Assembly (NCBI GenBank): GCA_964499955.1
Contig: CAZCMI010000003.1
Location: 1-48,736 of the forward strand
From: JAJYIV01 sp964499955
GTDB lineage: Bacteria; Patescibacteriota; Patescibacteriia; UBA9934; GWF2-40-263
Length of the DNA: 48,736 bases
Reading direction: 5' to 3'
Shown: positions 22,573 to 31,751 of the stretch, piece after piece
Position numbering within the stretch: the first letter of the stretch is position 1
Layout: every line of letters begins with the position of its first letter
The notes under the pieces: model-generated
Seen by the model: only the letters and a program-made list of their open reading frames with translations
Databases searched by the model: none
Told to the model about the DNA's origin: nothing
Program-made: the position numbers and the translations under genes

Positions 22573-24336
22573 TCACCCCTCCAACTCCTGCTGCAACTCG
22601 TACCAGCGGCGCTCGTACGCCTCCAGTTCGTTCTGAGCCTCCTCCAGCTGGCGCCGTTTCTCGGGATCGTAGTCCAACGGATTGTCGAAGAAGAACGCCA
22701 ACAGGGCGCTTTTTTTCTTGTCCCAGTCCGCCATGTTCCGTTCCAGGCGGGCCAGTTCGCGCCGGATCTCCCGGTGCCGCTCGTGCCGCTGGCGCGCTTC
22801 TTCCTTGTCGATCCGTGCCGCGCCGTCCGGGGCCTCGCCCTCTTCCCGTTCTCCCAACGCCTCCTGCATGGCCTGCACGTATTCCTCGTACGTGCCCGGG
22901 TACTGGCGCACGGCGCCGTCGCGCACTTCCAACAATCGGTCCGCCACGATATGCACGAAGGTCCGGTCGTGGGACACGAACAGCACGGTGCCGGGATATT
23001 CCCGCAACGCATCAGCCAACGCTTCCGTGGTTTCGACGTCCAAATGGTTGGTCGGTTCGTCGAGCAGAAGCACGTCGTGCCGTTGCAGCAGGATGCCCGC
23101 CAGGCACAGCCGCGCCTTCTCCCCGCCGGAGAGCACGCGCGCGGGTTTCTCCAAATCATCGTCGCGGAAGAGGAAATCGCCCGCCATCCGCAGTACGTCC
23201 TCGTCGCGTACATCGGACGGGGCGCAGCGGCGCAAATACGCTTCGACCGTTTCCGTCGGCCGCAGCATGTCCTGCACGTGCTGGGAATAGAACCCGACGC
23301 GCGCCTTGGGCCACCAGCGGAACCAACCCTCGCGCGGCGGCAGCGCCCCGGCCAAGGTCTTGAGCAGCGTGGTCTTCCCCTGGCCGTTGTCGCCCACCAG
23401 GGCCACGTGCTCCCCGCGCTGGACGTCGAACTCCACGCCTGAAGCCACCGGACGATCGGGGTACCCGATGCCCAGGCGCGTCGTCCGCAACGCATACCCT
23501 TTCGACACGGCCGGCGCAGGCAACCGAATGCGCGCCACCGGCGGCGCATGTTCAATGTCGATGGTCTGCAATTTCCGCAGCTGCTTCAACTTCGACTGGG
23601 CCTGCCGGGCCTTGCTTTCCTTGGCACGAAACCGGTCCACGAAGGACTGCAACCGCTGCCGCTGATCCTCCACCTTGCGGTTCGCCTTGAGTTTCCACGC
23701 CAACTCCTGCTCCTTCTGGGCGAAATATTCCTCCAACGGGCCCGGGAAGAAATGCAACGCACCGCCCGCCACGTCCAACGTTTCCAAACAGGTGTTCTTC
23801 AAAAACTGCCGGTCGTGGGAAATGGCCAGATACCCACCGCGGAACGTGCGCAAAAATTCCTCCAGCAACAACAGCGTGGCCAAGTCGAGGTAGTTCGTCG
23901 GCTCGTCCAACAGCAGCAGGTTCGGGTCGCGCAACAGCATGGCGGAGAGCTTCACGCGCATGCGGTACCCGCCGGACAAATCCAGGCACGGCCGCTCCAG
24001 CCACGCACCCTTCAACTGGAACCGCGCGGCCATCTTGGCGCACGCCCACGCCGGCTTGCCGCTCTCCCGTTCCAAATACGCCGCCACCGTTTCCCCGGGC
24101 TCAAAATGATCGTGCTGCTCCACCCAGCCCAAACGCAATCCGGGCATCAAACGAATCTCCCCGGCGTCCGGCGCCTCCTGCCCGAGGATCATGCGGAACA
24201 GCGTCGTCTTGCCCGCCCCGTTGCGGCCCACCACCGCCACGCGCTGCCCTTCGCCCACCACAAGCGAGGCCCCGTCGAACAAGACGCGGCCTCCCAGGGT
24301 TTTCGTCAGGCCGTTGATTTCCAACAGGGGGCGCAT
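22573..24336 (-). CDS. ABC-F family ATPase (translation factor type)
   Basis: 587 residues, two ATPase domains and no membrane segments. Domain one has GRNGAGKTTLFR, LSGGYRMRVKLSAMLL and LLLLDEPTNYLDL; domain two has GDNGQGKTTLLK, LSGGEKARLCLAGILL and LLLDEPTNHLD. The charged linker (~240-290, rich in RQRLQSFVDRFRAKESKARQ) is the P-site tRNA interaction motif region, and a C-terminal coiled coil (~530-587) resembles that of Uup. ABC-F proteins bind the ribosomal E site and relieve stalled translation or antibiotic inhibition. The exact subgroup cannot be decided from sequence alone. Confidence 0.92.
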   Translation of the reverse strand: MRPLLEINGLTKTLGGRVLFDGASLVVGEGQRVAVVGRNGAGKTTLFRMILGQEAPDAGEIRLMPGLRLGWVEQHDHFEPGETVAAYLERESGKPAWACAKMAARFQLKGAWLERPCLDLSGGYRMRVKLSAMLLRDPNLLLLDEPTNYLDLATLLLLEEFLRTFRGGYLAISHDRQFLKNTCLETLDVAGGALHFFPGPLEEYFAQKEQELAWKLKANRKVEDQRQRLQSFVDRFRAKESKARQAQSKLKQLRKLQTIDIEHAPPVARIRLPAPAVSKGYALRTTRLGIGYPDRPVASGVEFDVQRGEHVALVGDNGQGKTTLLKTLAGALPPREGWFRWWPKARVGFYSQHVQDMLRPTETVEAYLRRCAPSDVRDEDVLRMAGDFLFRDDDLEKPARVLSGGEKARLCLAGILLQRHDVLLLDEPTNHLDVETTEALADALREYPGTVLFVSHDRTFVHIVADRLLEVRDGAVRQYPGTYEEYVQAMQEALGEREEGEAPDGAARIDKEEARQRHERHREIRRELARLERNMADWDKKKSALLAFFFDNPLDYDPEKRRQLEEAQNELEAYERRWYELQQELEG

Positions 24337-24365
24337 ATGGCCGGGATGGTACGGGAAAACGCGGG

Positions 24366-24401
24366 AAAACGAAAACGCCCCCGGTTGAGGGAGGCGTTTC
24401 G
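24366..24401 (-). terminator. Terminator of the cold-shock gene
   Basis: On the minus strand AAACGCCTCCC pairs with GGGGGCGTTTT, followed by CGTTTTCC. It lies ten bases after the cold-shock stop codon. Confidence 0.75.
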
Positions 24402-24411
24402 CGGGATGCCG

Positions 24412-24615
24412 TTAGGCGATCACCTGGACGTCGACGGCCTTGGGGCCCTTGTCGGACTCCGCAATCTCGAAGGACACTTTCATGCCTTCGCGCAGGTCGT
24501 CGAAGCGGCCGCCTTCCACCATGGAGGTGGCATGGAAGAACACGTCCTTGGAGCCGTCTTCCGGGGCGATGAAGCCAAAGCCCTTGCCCGTCAGCGTCTT
24601 AATGGAACCGGTCAT
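24412..24615 (-). CDS. Cold-shock-domain protein
   Basis: 67 residues, the normal size for a CspA-type protein. It has both RNA-binding motifs: RNP1 GKGFGFIAPED and RNP2 DVFFHAT. The basic K-G-F-G-F surface binds single-stranded RNA and melts secondary structure. The ATG at 24613-24615 starts the domain directly; the frame is open much further upstream but that is non-coding. A long upstream gap (about 150 bases to the clpB promoter) leaves room for a structured 5' leader, which cold-shock mRNAs often carry. Confidence 0.95.
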   Translation of the reverse strand: MTGSIKTLTGKGFGFIAPEDGSKDVFFHATSMVEGGRFDDLREGMKVSFEIAESDKGPKAVDVQVIA

Positions 24616-24754
24616 AGGTATGGAAACCTGTGAAGAATAATCCGCAAATCCTGGCCTCTGGCGGAAATTCGTTCGACGATTTCCTTTCTCCTCGGGCGGT
24701 TTTTGCGCGGCAACTGTACCCCATTCCTTTAATTTTGTCAAGGGTAAACCTCGT

Positions 24755-24782
24755 TTGACAAGCGTGTTTAGCACTCTATAAT
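24755..24782 (+). promoter_or_regulatory. Promoter of clpB
   Basis: Consensus TTGACA (24755-24760) and perfect TATAAT (24777-24782) with a 16-base spacer. The -10 box lies in the spacer of the CIRCE operator. Confidence 0.9.
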
Positions 24783-24794
24783 TGAGAGTGCTAA
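24768..24794 (+). promoter_or_regulatory. CIRCE operator (HrcA binding site)
   Basis: Perfect TTAGCACTC, nine bases, GAGTGCTAA. HrcA bound here would cover the -10 box and repress clpB until heat or unfolded-protein stress titrates the GroE-dependent repressor. hrcA is not in the window. Confidence 0.95.
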
Positions 24795-24819
24795 CAGGCT
24801 CACCCTTCCCGTGCCTTCT

Positions 24820-27489
24820 ATGCTCCCCAACAACTTCACCCTCAAATCCCAGGAAGCCCTGCAACACGCCCATGCCGTGGCGGTGGAATACGGCCAGCCC
24901 GCGCTGGAACCCATCCACCTGCTCGCCGCCCTCATCGCCCCCGATGACGGCGTGGTGACGGCCGTGGTCAACAAGATCACGCCCGACATGACGGAGCTGA
25001 AAATGCGTACGGAAGACGTGTTGGAAGCGCTGCCGAAATCCCACGCGCGCGGCGGCGGGGCGACGGCGCAAATCCACCTCACGCCCGAACTGGCCTCGGC
25101 GTTGGCCGCCTCCGCCAAGAAGGCCAAGCAGTTCGGCGACGAATTCATTTCCACCGAACACCTGCTGCTGGGGCTGTTGGCCGCCCCGTCCACCGGCAAA
25201 CTGCTGGCCGAGTTCGGCGTGGACGAAGACCGGGTGATGCGGGCGCTCAAGGACATCCGCGGCAACCAAAAAGTGGACTCCCCCGAACCCGAGGCCCGCT
25301 ACCAGGCGCTGGCCAAGTACGGTCGCAACCTCACGGACGCCGCGCGCGCCGGCGAACTCGACCCGATCATCGGTCGCGACGCCGAAATCCGCCGCGTCAT
25401 GCAAGTGCTCTCGCGCCGCACCAAGAACAACCCGGTGCTGATCGGCGAAGCGGGCGTGGGCAAGACGGCCGTGGTGGAAGGCCTGGCCCAGCGCATCGCC
25501 GCCGGGGACGTCCCCGAACTGCTCAAGGACAAGGAACTCGTGGCGCTAGACGTGGGCGCGATGGTGGCCGGCACGAAGTTCCGCGGCGAGTTCGAGGAAC
25601 GCCTCAAGGCCGTCATCAAGGAAATCGAGGATTCCGCCGGCAAGGTCGTGCTGTTCGTGGACGAGCTGCACACGCTCATGGGCGCCGGCACCTCCGAAAG
25701 CGGCACGCTCGACGCCAGCAACATGCTCAAGCCCGCGCTCGCCCGCGGCAAGCTGCGCTGTGTGGGCGCCACCACGCTGAAGGAATACCAGAAGCACATC
25801 GAAAAGGACCCGGCCTTCGAACGCCGCTTCCAGCCCGTGCTGGTGGAGGAACCCTCCGTGGAAGACACCATCGCCATCCTGCGCGGCATCAAGGAAAAGT
25901 ACGAAGTGCACCACGGCGTGCGCATCAGCGACCCAGCCATCGTGGCCGCGGCGGAACTCTCCGCCCGCTACGTCGCCGACCGCCGCCTGCCGGACAAGGC
26001 CGTGGACCTCATCGACGAAGCCGCCTCCGCCCTGCGCATGCAGATCGATTCCCTGCCGGAAGAACTCGACCTCATGAAACGCGACGTCCTGCGCTTGGAA
26101 ATCGAACGCAAGGCGCTGGAAAAGGAAGAGGACGCCGAATCCAAGGAACGCCTGAAAACGCTGGAAAAGCAGCTCGCCGACCTGCGTGAAAAAACCGACG
26201 CCCTGGAAGGCAAATGGAAGAACGAAAAGGACAAGATCGCCGACATCCGCGCGATGACCAAGAACATCGAACGCCTGCGCGGCGAGGCCGACGTGGCGGA
26301 GCGCCGCGGTGACCTGGAAACCGTGGCCGAAATCCGCTACGGCGCCATCCCGCAAGAAGAGAAAAAGCTCGCCGAGGCCGAAAAGGCGCTGCAGAAACTG
26401 CAGAAGGAACGCGGCATGCTGAAGCAGGTGGTGGCGGAAGAGGACATCGCCGCCGTGGTGTCGCGTTGGACGCACGTACCCGTGGCCAAGATGCTGGAAT
26501 CCGAACTGGCCAAACTGGCCCGCATGGAAGAAGAACTGGGCCGCCGCGTCATCGGGCAGGAAGAAGCCGTCGCCGCCGTGTCCAACGCCCTGCGCCGCTC
26601 GCGCGCGGGCATCGCGGAGGAACGCCGCCCCATCGGTTCGTTCATCTTCCTCGGCCCCACCGGCGTGGGTAAAACCGAGCTGGCCAAGGCACTCGCCTCC
26701 TTCATGTTCAACGAGGAAAACGCCCTGGTCCGCCTGGACATGTCGGAATACATGGAGAAGCACGCCGTGTCGAAGATCCTCGGCTCCCCGCCGGGCTACG
26801 TCGGCTACGACGAAGGCGGCCAACTCACGGAAATCGTCCGCCGCAAGCCGTACTCCGTGCTGCTCTTCGACGAAATCGAAAAGGCCCACCCGGACACCTT
26901 CAACGTCCTGCTGCAGATCCTGGACGACGGCCACCTCACCGACGCCAAGGGCCGCAAGGTGAACTTCAAGAACACCATCGTCATCATGACGAGCAACATC
27001 GGCTCGGACGTGATTCTGAACGCCGGGAAGGCGGGCGGCACGATCGGCTTCGCCGGCGCCGAGGAAAAGAAGGGCGAGGACGGCGAAACGCGCGCCCGCG
27101 TGATGGAACTGCTGAAGGAATCCTTCCGCCCGGAATTCCTGAACCGCGTGGACGACATCATCATGTTCCGCTCGCTGGCCGAGGCGGAAATCGAAGGGAT
27201 CGTCGGGCTCCAGCTCGACCAGGTCGCCGAACGCCTGCGCGTCCAGCGCCGCGTGAACCTGTCCTTCACCCCCGCGGCCAAGAAGCTGCTGGCGGAAAAG
27301 GGCTACGACCCGGCCTACGGCGCCCGCCCGCTCAAGCGCGCCATCCAGACCCTGGTGCTCAACCCGTTGTCCATGCAGCTCATCATGGGCGAGGTGAGCG
27401 ACGGCGACACCATCACCGTGTCCGCCACGAACGGCGAAATCACCATCGCCAAGAAGGCGGCCCGGAAAACCGCGGAAAAACGCCCCTAA
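24820..27489 (+). CDS. clpB: ClpB-type AAA+ disaggregase
   Basis: 889 residues from the ATG at 24820; a GTG at 24811 would add three. Clp-N repeats (1-145), AAA module one with GEAGVGKTAVVEG and VVLFVDELHTLMGAG, a long charged coiled-coil middle domain (~400-530) that distinguishes ClpB from ClpA, and AAA module two with GPTGVGKTELAKA and SVLLFDEIEKAHP. The C-terminal domain is present. There is no ClpP-binding IGF-type loop evident. It extracts proteins from aggregates with DnaK using ATP. The 5' leader is short (~30 bases), and heat-shock control is shown by the CIRCE element. Confidence 0.95.
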   Translation: MLPNNFTLKSQEALQHAHAVAVEYGQPALEPIHLLAALIAPDDGVVTAVVNKITPDMTELKMRTEDVLEALPKSHARGGGATAQIHLTPELASALAASAKKAKQFGDEFISTEHLLLGLLAAPSTGKLLAEFGVDEDRVMRALKDIRGNQKVDSPEPEARYQALAKYGRNLTDAARAGELDPIIGRDAEIRRVMQVLSRRTKNNPVLIGEAGVGKTAVVEGLAQRIAAGDVPELLKDKELVALDVGAMVAGTKFRGEFEERLKAVIKEIEDSAGKVVLFVDELHTLMGAGTSESGTLDASNMLKPALARGKLRCVGATTLKEYQKHIEKDPAFERRFQPVLVEEPSVEDTIAILRGIKEKYEVHHGVRISDPAIVAAAELSARYVADRRLPDKAVDLIDEAASALRMQIDSLPEELDLMKRDVLRLEIERKALEKEEDAESKERLKTLEKQLADLREKTDALEGKWKNEKDKIADIRAMTKNIERLRGEADVAERRGDLETVAEIRYGAIPQEEKKLAEAEKALQKLQKERGMLKQVVAEEDIAAVVSRWTHVPVAKMLESELAKLARMEEELGRRVIGQEEAVAAVSNALRRSRAGIAEERRPIGSFIFLGPTGVGKTELAKALASFMFNEENALVRLDMSEYMEKHAVSKILGSPPGYVGYDEGGQLTEIVRRKPYSVLLFDEIEKAHPDTFNVLLQILDDGHLTDAKGRKVNFKNTIVIMTSNIGSDVILNAGKAGGTIGFAGAEEKKGEDGETRARVMELLKESFRPEFLNRVDDIIMFRSLAEAEIEGIVGLQLDQVAERLRVQRRVNLSFTPAAKKLLAEKGYDPAYGARPLKRAIQTLVLNPLSMQLIMGEVSDGDTITVSATNGEITIAKKAARKTAEKRP

Positions 27490-27505
27490 TACGGGGCCGT
27501 TTTTC
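27476..27505 (+). terminator. Terminator of clpB
   Basis: ACGCCCC and GGGGCCGT arms with the clpB TAA in the loop, followed by TTTTTCTTTT. Confidence 0.65.
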
Positions 27506-27516
27506 TTTTCCGTGGA

Positions 27517-27545
27517 TTGACAATCGGCCAAAAAACCGCTATATA
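27517..27545 (+). promoter_or_regulatory. Promoter of the Cys/Pro-rich protein gene
   Basis: Perfect TTGACA (27517-27522), 17-base spacer, TATATA (27540-27545). The transcript would have a leader of about 60 bases with a CGCCGA/TTCGGCG hairpin near 27580-27592 and a GGAGAAAGGA Shine-Dalgarno region before the GTG start, unlike several short-leader genes in this window. Confidence 0.8.
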
Positions 27546-27613
27546 AGCGGAAGTTCTTTCGTACCCACACCCCACTCCCGCGCCGATTCGGCGACGGAGA
27601 AAGGACACGTCCC

Positions 27614-29449
27614 GTGTTCATCAAAGTCATCGCAAGTTCGCTCGTGCTGGGCGTCGCGCTCAACGGCGGCTGCGGGGAGGAAACCATCACCCCCTGCGGC
27701 CAAACGGAAGGGGACGGCTTCCTCTTCGACAATTACGGCGTGTGCTGTCATGCGTCGCAGCAGGTGGTGCAGGAGCAGTATCGCGACCGCCTGTGCGACC
27801 TGACCCTCCCCGTCACGGTGGAAACGCCCGACGCGGGATGGCCCGTGTGCCCGGATCCGCCTACGTGCGGCGACGACCATCTCCTGGTCTGCCTGCCGGA
27901 AACGGAAGATCCCGCCGACGGCGGAGAGGACGAAGATGCCGGGGAATGCCCCGTGCTTCCCCCTATCGTCGTCTGCCCGGCCGGGCAGGAACTGGTCCGC
28001 GACCCGGACCGCTGCGTGGACCTCGACGCGCCGGACGCCGGCGACGTCTGCCCGGAAATCCCGGCATGCCCGGAACCGCCCGTCTGCGAAGACGGACCGG
28101 ACGCAGGCGAACCCGTCTGTCCCGAGCCGCCCGTCTGCGAAGACCTGCCGGATGCGGGCACGTGCGACGAACCGCCCGAGTGCCCCGAGGTTCCGGTCTG
28201 TCCGGAACCGACGGACTGTCCGACCTGTGGCCCCGGCTCCCTGCTGGATACGGCAACCGCGCAATGCATGACGCCGCCCCCGCCGCCTCCCGGACCCTGC
28301 CCGGAAGGACAGGCCCGCACCAACGCGGGGACGTGCGTGCAGGTGTTCAACCCACCCCCAACTCCCAAGCTGGAGGTGTCGTTCCTGGCACCGCCTCTCC
28401 TACTGGCACAATTGCAGCGGGAAGCGGCGCCCGCCCAGACGCACGTGCCGTTCGGATCCGTGTGCCTGCGGAACCTGAACAACCCGCATCCGGCGGAAAC
28501 CACCGCCGTCGCCCTCGGCCTGCTGGCCGCGGACAACCCGGCCGGACCGTTTGCTGCCGGGGCGTCGGGAACCGTGCGTGCGAACGAACGCATCACGGGT
28601 TGCCTCCTGCGGGAATGGCCGCCGCTCGTCGGCGCGTTCGGTCCCGTGGCACCCGCCGCGGACGACCGTCTGCTGTTTCCCCTGGCGGTGCCGGTAACGT
28701 CCCAACGCTGCTTCGACGTCACCTGCACGCTGGCGGACCTGCCGCCCGTCGGGGACGCGGACGCCTACGCCGCGGATCTCGCGGCAGGCACCGAGGCCGT
28801 TTCGGTGAACGGCGCGCAACGGACGCCCCTCGCCGTGTCGGACGGCTCCCGCAACGGGAATCCGCCCCTGGCGAAGGTCACGGTCGGCCCCTGCTCGTAC
28901 CCGGCCGAATCGGATACGGGCGCGCCCTACCGCGTCCGCACGCGGCCGGCGTTCTCGCGGGACGCAACGAGTCCAACCGGATTCATCGGTAACAACGGCA
29001 CGTTCGTCATCGCCGCGTTCCGCGCCGCCCTTTCGCCGCGCTGCGGCGACGGGCGCCTGCACCGCGTGGCGTTCCGGGTGGACTACTCGGAGACGAACAA
29101 CCCGGGATGGGCGAACGTCACCGCAGCCAACATCGCCTCGCGCGTCCGCGTCTCGTACGCGACCGCCGCGAGCACGCCCGTCGGCACGCCGGTGCTCGTT
29201 GCCTCGGGCACCAGGTCGTTCACCTTCCAGGTGGACATCGCCGCCCTCAACGACCAGACGATCGCGGCCGATTCGTTCCGCGTTCTCCGCGTATACATGG
29301 ATCTGCGCGGCGGCGCCGGAAACACCGTCCAAGTGACCCCCCACGACGTCGTCGGGTGGATCCCGGACGGCGCCCCGCCGGGAACGCCGACCCTGATGCG
29401 CGCGCCGGATTTCGCCGCGGCCCCCGGCTCGGTGATCTCCGTCATCTGA
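27614..29449 (+). CDS. Secreted cysteine- and proline-rich protein
   Basis: 611 residues from a GTG with a good Shine-Dalgarno sequence. A short hydrophobic N-terminus ends at NGGC, so it is either a signal peptide or an imperfect lipobox. Residues ~25-250 are full of Cys, Pro, Asp and Glu with imperfect repeats of the type CPEPPVCEDGPDAGE, then a run of prolines. The C-terminal ~350 residues are beta-rich with scattered cysteine pairs (SVCLRNLNN, CFDVTCTLADL, SPRCGDGRLHRVAFRVDYSE). It probably forms a disulfide-stabilised stalk and a globular surface head. No family recognised; adhesion or host contact is a guess. Confidence 0.8.
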   Translation: MFIKVIASSLVLGVALNGGCGEETITPCGQTEGDGFLFDNYGVCCHASQQVVQEQYRDRLCDLTLPVTVETPDAGWPVCPDPPTCGDDHLLVCLPETEDPADGGEDEDAGECPVLPPIVVCPAGQELVRDPDRCVDLDAPDAGDVCPEIPACPEPPVCEDGPDAGEPVCPEPPVCEDLPDAGTCDEPPECPEVPVCPEPTDCPTCGPGSLLDTATAQCMTPPPPPPGPCPEGQARTNAGTCVQVFNPPPTPKLEVSFLAPPLLLAQLQREAAPAQTHVPFGSVCLRNLNNPHPAETTAVALGLLAADNPAGPFAAGASGTVRANERITGCLLREWPPLVGAFGPVAPAADDRLLFPLAVPVTSQRCFDVTCTLADLPPVGDADAYAADLAAGTEAVSVNGAQRTPLAVSDGSRNGNPPLAKVTVGPCSYPAESDTGAPYRVRTRPAFSRDATSPTGFIGNNGTFVIAAFRAALSPRCGDGRLHRVAFRVDYSETNNPGWANVTAANIASRVRVSYATAASTPVGTPVLVASGTRSFTFQVDIAALNDQTIAADSFRVLRVYMDLRGGAGNTVQVTPHDVVGWIPDGAPPGTPTLMRAPDFAAAPGSVISVI

Positions 29450-29462
29450 CCGTGGAAGCTCT

Positions 29463-29495
29463 CCCCCGCCCCTCGCAATACGGGCGGGTTTTTCT
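29463..29495 (+). terminator. Terminator of the Cys/Pro-rich gene
   Basis: CCCGCCC / GGGCGGG stem around CTCGCAATAC, followed by TTTTTCTTT. Confidence 0.85.
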
Positions 29496-29499
29496 TTGG

Positions 29500-29505
29500 T
29501 ATACT
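29500..29505 (+). promoter_or_regulatory. -10 box of the surface-repeat protein gene
   Basis: TATACT lies eight bases before the ATG at 29514, implying a leaderless or nearly leaderless mRNA. No good -35 box is visible. Confidence 0.45.
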
Positions 29506-29513
29506 CATTGGGT

Positions 29514-30944
29514 ATGCGCACTCTCCTCTCCATTTTCCTCGCTTTAGGCCTTTTACTCCCAATCGCCCCTCTTCACGCCGAAGAAACCACGGCCGACTGG
29601 TTCAACCCCGATTACCTCCTGTCGGACGCGGATTTGAACGACGTCCACTCCATGACCTTGGACGACCTGCAACGGCTGTTTTCCCGCGGGTACCTCGGCA
29701 CGTATGAAACGGAGGACTTCTACGGCGTCGTCCGCCCGGCGTCGGAAATCGTGTGGAACGCCGCCCAGGAATTCCAGCTGAACCCGCGCTTCCTGGCCGT
29801 ACTCCTCCAGCGCGAACAGAGCCTGATTGAATTCCAAGCCCCCAGCCAGGACCGGCTGGACTGGGCCATGGGCTACGCCATTTGCGACAGCTGCCGCAAG
29901 GACGACCCGCGCCTGCAGCGCTTCCGCGGCTTCGGCAACCAGGTGCATCACGCCGCCCGGCAGATCCGCGAGTCGTACCTGGCCGACTTGGACCGCCGCA
30001 ACGCCACCGTCAGCGGCATCGGCGTGGGGCGCGAAGTCACCATCAACGGCATTCCCGTGGTACCGCGATCGCAGGCCACAGCCGCGCTGTACACGTACAC
30101 GCCGCACTTGCTGGGCAACCGCAATTTCGTCCGCATTTGGCACCGCTGGTTCGTGCCCACCTACCCGAGCGGCAGCTTGCTGCAGGACGGCTCTACCGGC
30201 GAGGTCTGGTACATCCACGGGGACAAACGCCGCCCCGTCACCTCGCGCGCCGCGTTGATGAGCCGTTTCGACGGCCGTGAACCGGTAAGCGTTTCTCCCG
30301 CCGCTTTGGACGCCTATCCCATCGGCCCGGCCATCAGCTTCCCCAACTATTCCCTCCTGCGCCTGCCCAGCGGCGCGGTCTTCCTGCTGGTGGACGACAC
30401 CCTGCGCGGCTTCGCCTCCCAGGAAGCCCTGCGGCGCATGGGCTTCAGCCCGGACGAAATCGTGGACGTCGAACCGGAAGAACTCGAAGGATACCTCCAC
30501 GGCGAACCCATCCGCACGGGCGACGAAGGCGCGCGCCCCGTGCTGATGCAGGACACCACCACCGGCGGGGTCTACGCCGTGCAAAACGGCCAAAAGCAGC
30601 CGATCGTTTCGCGGCAACTCCTGCAGGTGCGCTTCCCCTCCTTCCCCATCCAGCCCACGGCCCCCGAAACCCTGGCGGAACTGCCCACCGGGCTCCCCGT
30701 CTCCTTCCCCGACGGCACGCTCGTGCTGGCCGAAGGGTCGCCCGACGTCTATCTCATCTCCGACGGCTGGCGGCGGCACATCGTGGACGAAAAGGCCTTC
30801 CTGGCCTACGGTTGGAACTGGAACCACGTTATCCATACGGACACCCGTTCCGTGAACCTGCATCCGCAGGGCCCGGACCTGACCGCGCCTTCGGAAGCCA
30901 GTGGGTTCTTCCAAACGGCCTCCGCCCCCTCCGACACCTTATGA
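29514..30944 (+). CDS. Secreted protein with lysozyme-fold-like domain and surface repeats
   Basis: 476 residues. Signal peptide MRTLLSIFLALGLLLPIAPLHA. Residues ~60-210 resemble a transglycosylase-like fold: EIVWNAAQEFQLNPRFLAVLLQREQSLIE with a possible catalytic Glu, DWAMGYAICDSC, FGNQVHHAARQIRESY and a later YTYTPHLLGNRNFVRIWHRWF. From about 220 on come four imperfect repeats of the type GTLVLAEGSPDVYLISDGWRR-HIVDEKAFLAYGW. The same repeat occurs in the oxidase-dehydrogenase fusion at 19422. It is likely a cell-wall-bound hydrolase. The stop overlaps the next start (ATGA). Confidence 0.78.
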   Translation: MRTLLSIFLALGLLLPIAPLHAEETTADWFNPDYLLSDADLNDVHSMTLDDLQRLFSRGYLGTYETEDFYGVVRPASEIVWNAAQEFQLNPRFLAVLLQREQSLIEFQAPSQDRLDWAMGYAICDSCRKDDPRLQRFRGFGNQVHHAARQIRESYLADLDRRNATVSGIGVGREVTINGIPVVPRSQATAALYTYTPHLLGNRNFVRIWHRWFVPTYPSGSLLQDGSTGEVWYIHGDKRRPVTSRAALMSRFDGREPVSVSPAALDAYPIGPAISFPNYSLLRLPSGAVFLLVDDTLRGFASQEALRRMGFSPDEIVDVEPEELEGYLHGEPIRTGDEGARPVLMQDTTTGGVYAVQNGQKQPIVSRQLLQVRFPSFPIQPTAPETLAELPTGLPVSFPDGTLVLAEGSPDVYLISDGWRRHIVDEKAFLAYGWNWNHVIHTDTRSVNLHPQGPDLTAPSEASGFFQTASAPSDTL

Positions 30945-31729
30945 TCGCCGTCGCGGGCTTCATGCCCCACTCCCCGCTGCTCGTAGAGAGCGTGGGGAAA
31001 GGCCACCGGACGAAACTAAAAAAGACCGTCGCGGCCATAAAAAAACTGGCCGGGGATTTTGCCGCGGCCAAATTGGATACGATCGTCGTCATTTCTTCCC
31101 ACCCCACCCGCCACGCCGACGCCTTTTCCATCAACCTGCACGACCCGTACCGCACGGACCTGTCGCGTTTCGGCGACCTGGGAGCGGAGCGGACCTTCCG
31201 CCCGGACATGGCGCTGATTGACGCCACACAGCGTGCGCTGCGCCGCCAAGGCCTGCCGCTTACGCTCGACACGGACCATGCGCTGGACCACGGCGCCACC
31301 GTGCCGCTTCTGCTGCTGACGGACATGCGCGCGCCCGTCAAAATCATGCCCATTACGTACAGCGGCCTGGAACCGAAGGAACACGCCGCCTTCGGCGAGG
31401 CGCTGCGCGACGTGCTGGCGTCGTACAAGGGTCGGGTGGGCGTGATCGGGTCGGGCGACCTGTCCCACGCGCTCACGAAGAAATCCCCGCTGGGGGAACG
31501 GCCGGAGGGCAAGGCCTTCGACCAAGCCGTCTGCGACGCCGTCGGCTCGATGGGCCTTTCGCCCCTGTTGTCCCTGGAACCGTCCTTCGTGGAACGCGCG
31601 GGCGAATGCGCGTATCTGCCGCTGCTCGTGGTAATGGGGCTGCTGGGCCGCTACGCCGACGCGGAATTGCTGGCGTATGAAGCGCCGTTCGGCGTTGGCT
31701 TCCTAACCGCCCGCTTCCATCTCGTTTAG
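30941..31729 (+). CDS. MEMO1/class III extradiol dioxygenase-like protein
   Basis: 262 residues, translationally coupled to the preceding gene. The fold is that of the LigB-type class III extradiol ring-cleavage dioxygenase family that includes eukaryotic MEMO1: GFMPHSPLLV at the N-terminus, VVISSHPTRH, TDHALDHGATVPLLLL and GSGDLSHALT, giving several candidate metal-binding histidines. In many genomes such proteins pair with an AMMECR1 protein, which is not seen here. Substrate is unknown; catechol ring cleavage should not be assumed. Confidence 0.82.
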   Translation: MIAVAGFMPHSPLLVESVGKGHRTKLKKTVAAIKKLAGDFAAAKLDTIVVISSHPTRHADAFSINLHDPYRTDLSRFGDLGAERTFRPDMALIDATQRALRRQGLPLTLDTDHALDHGATVPLLLLTDMRAPVKIMPITYSGLEPKEHAAFGEALRDVLASYKGRVGVIGSGDLSHALTKKSPLGERPEGKAFDQAVCDAVGSMGLSPLLSLEPSFVERAGECAYLPLLVVMGLLGRYADAELLAYEAPFGVGFLTARFHLV

Positions 31730-31751
31730 CCGCCGTTCCCGCTCCCCGCTT

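Noticed and set aside
25546..27732. A 728-codon open frame on the minus strand
   Set aside because: Antisense to clpB, whose AAA motifs are unambiguous; composition is that of a complement of GC-rich coding DNA.
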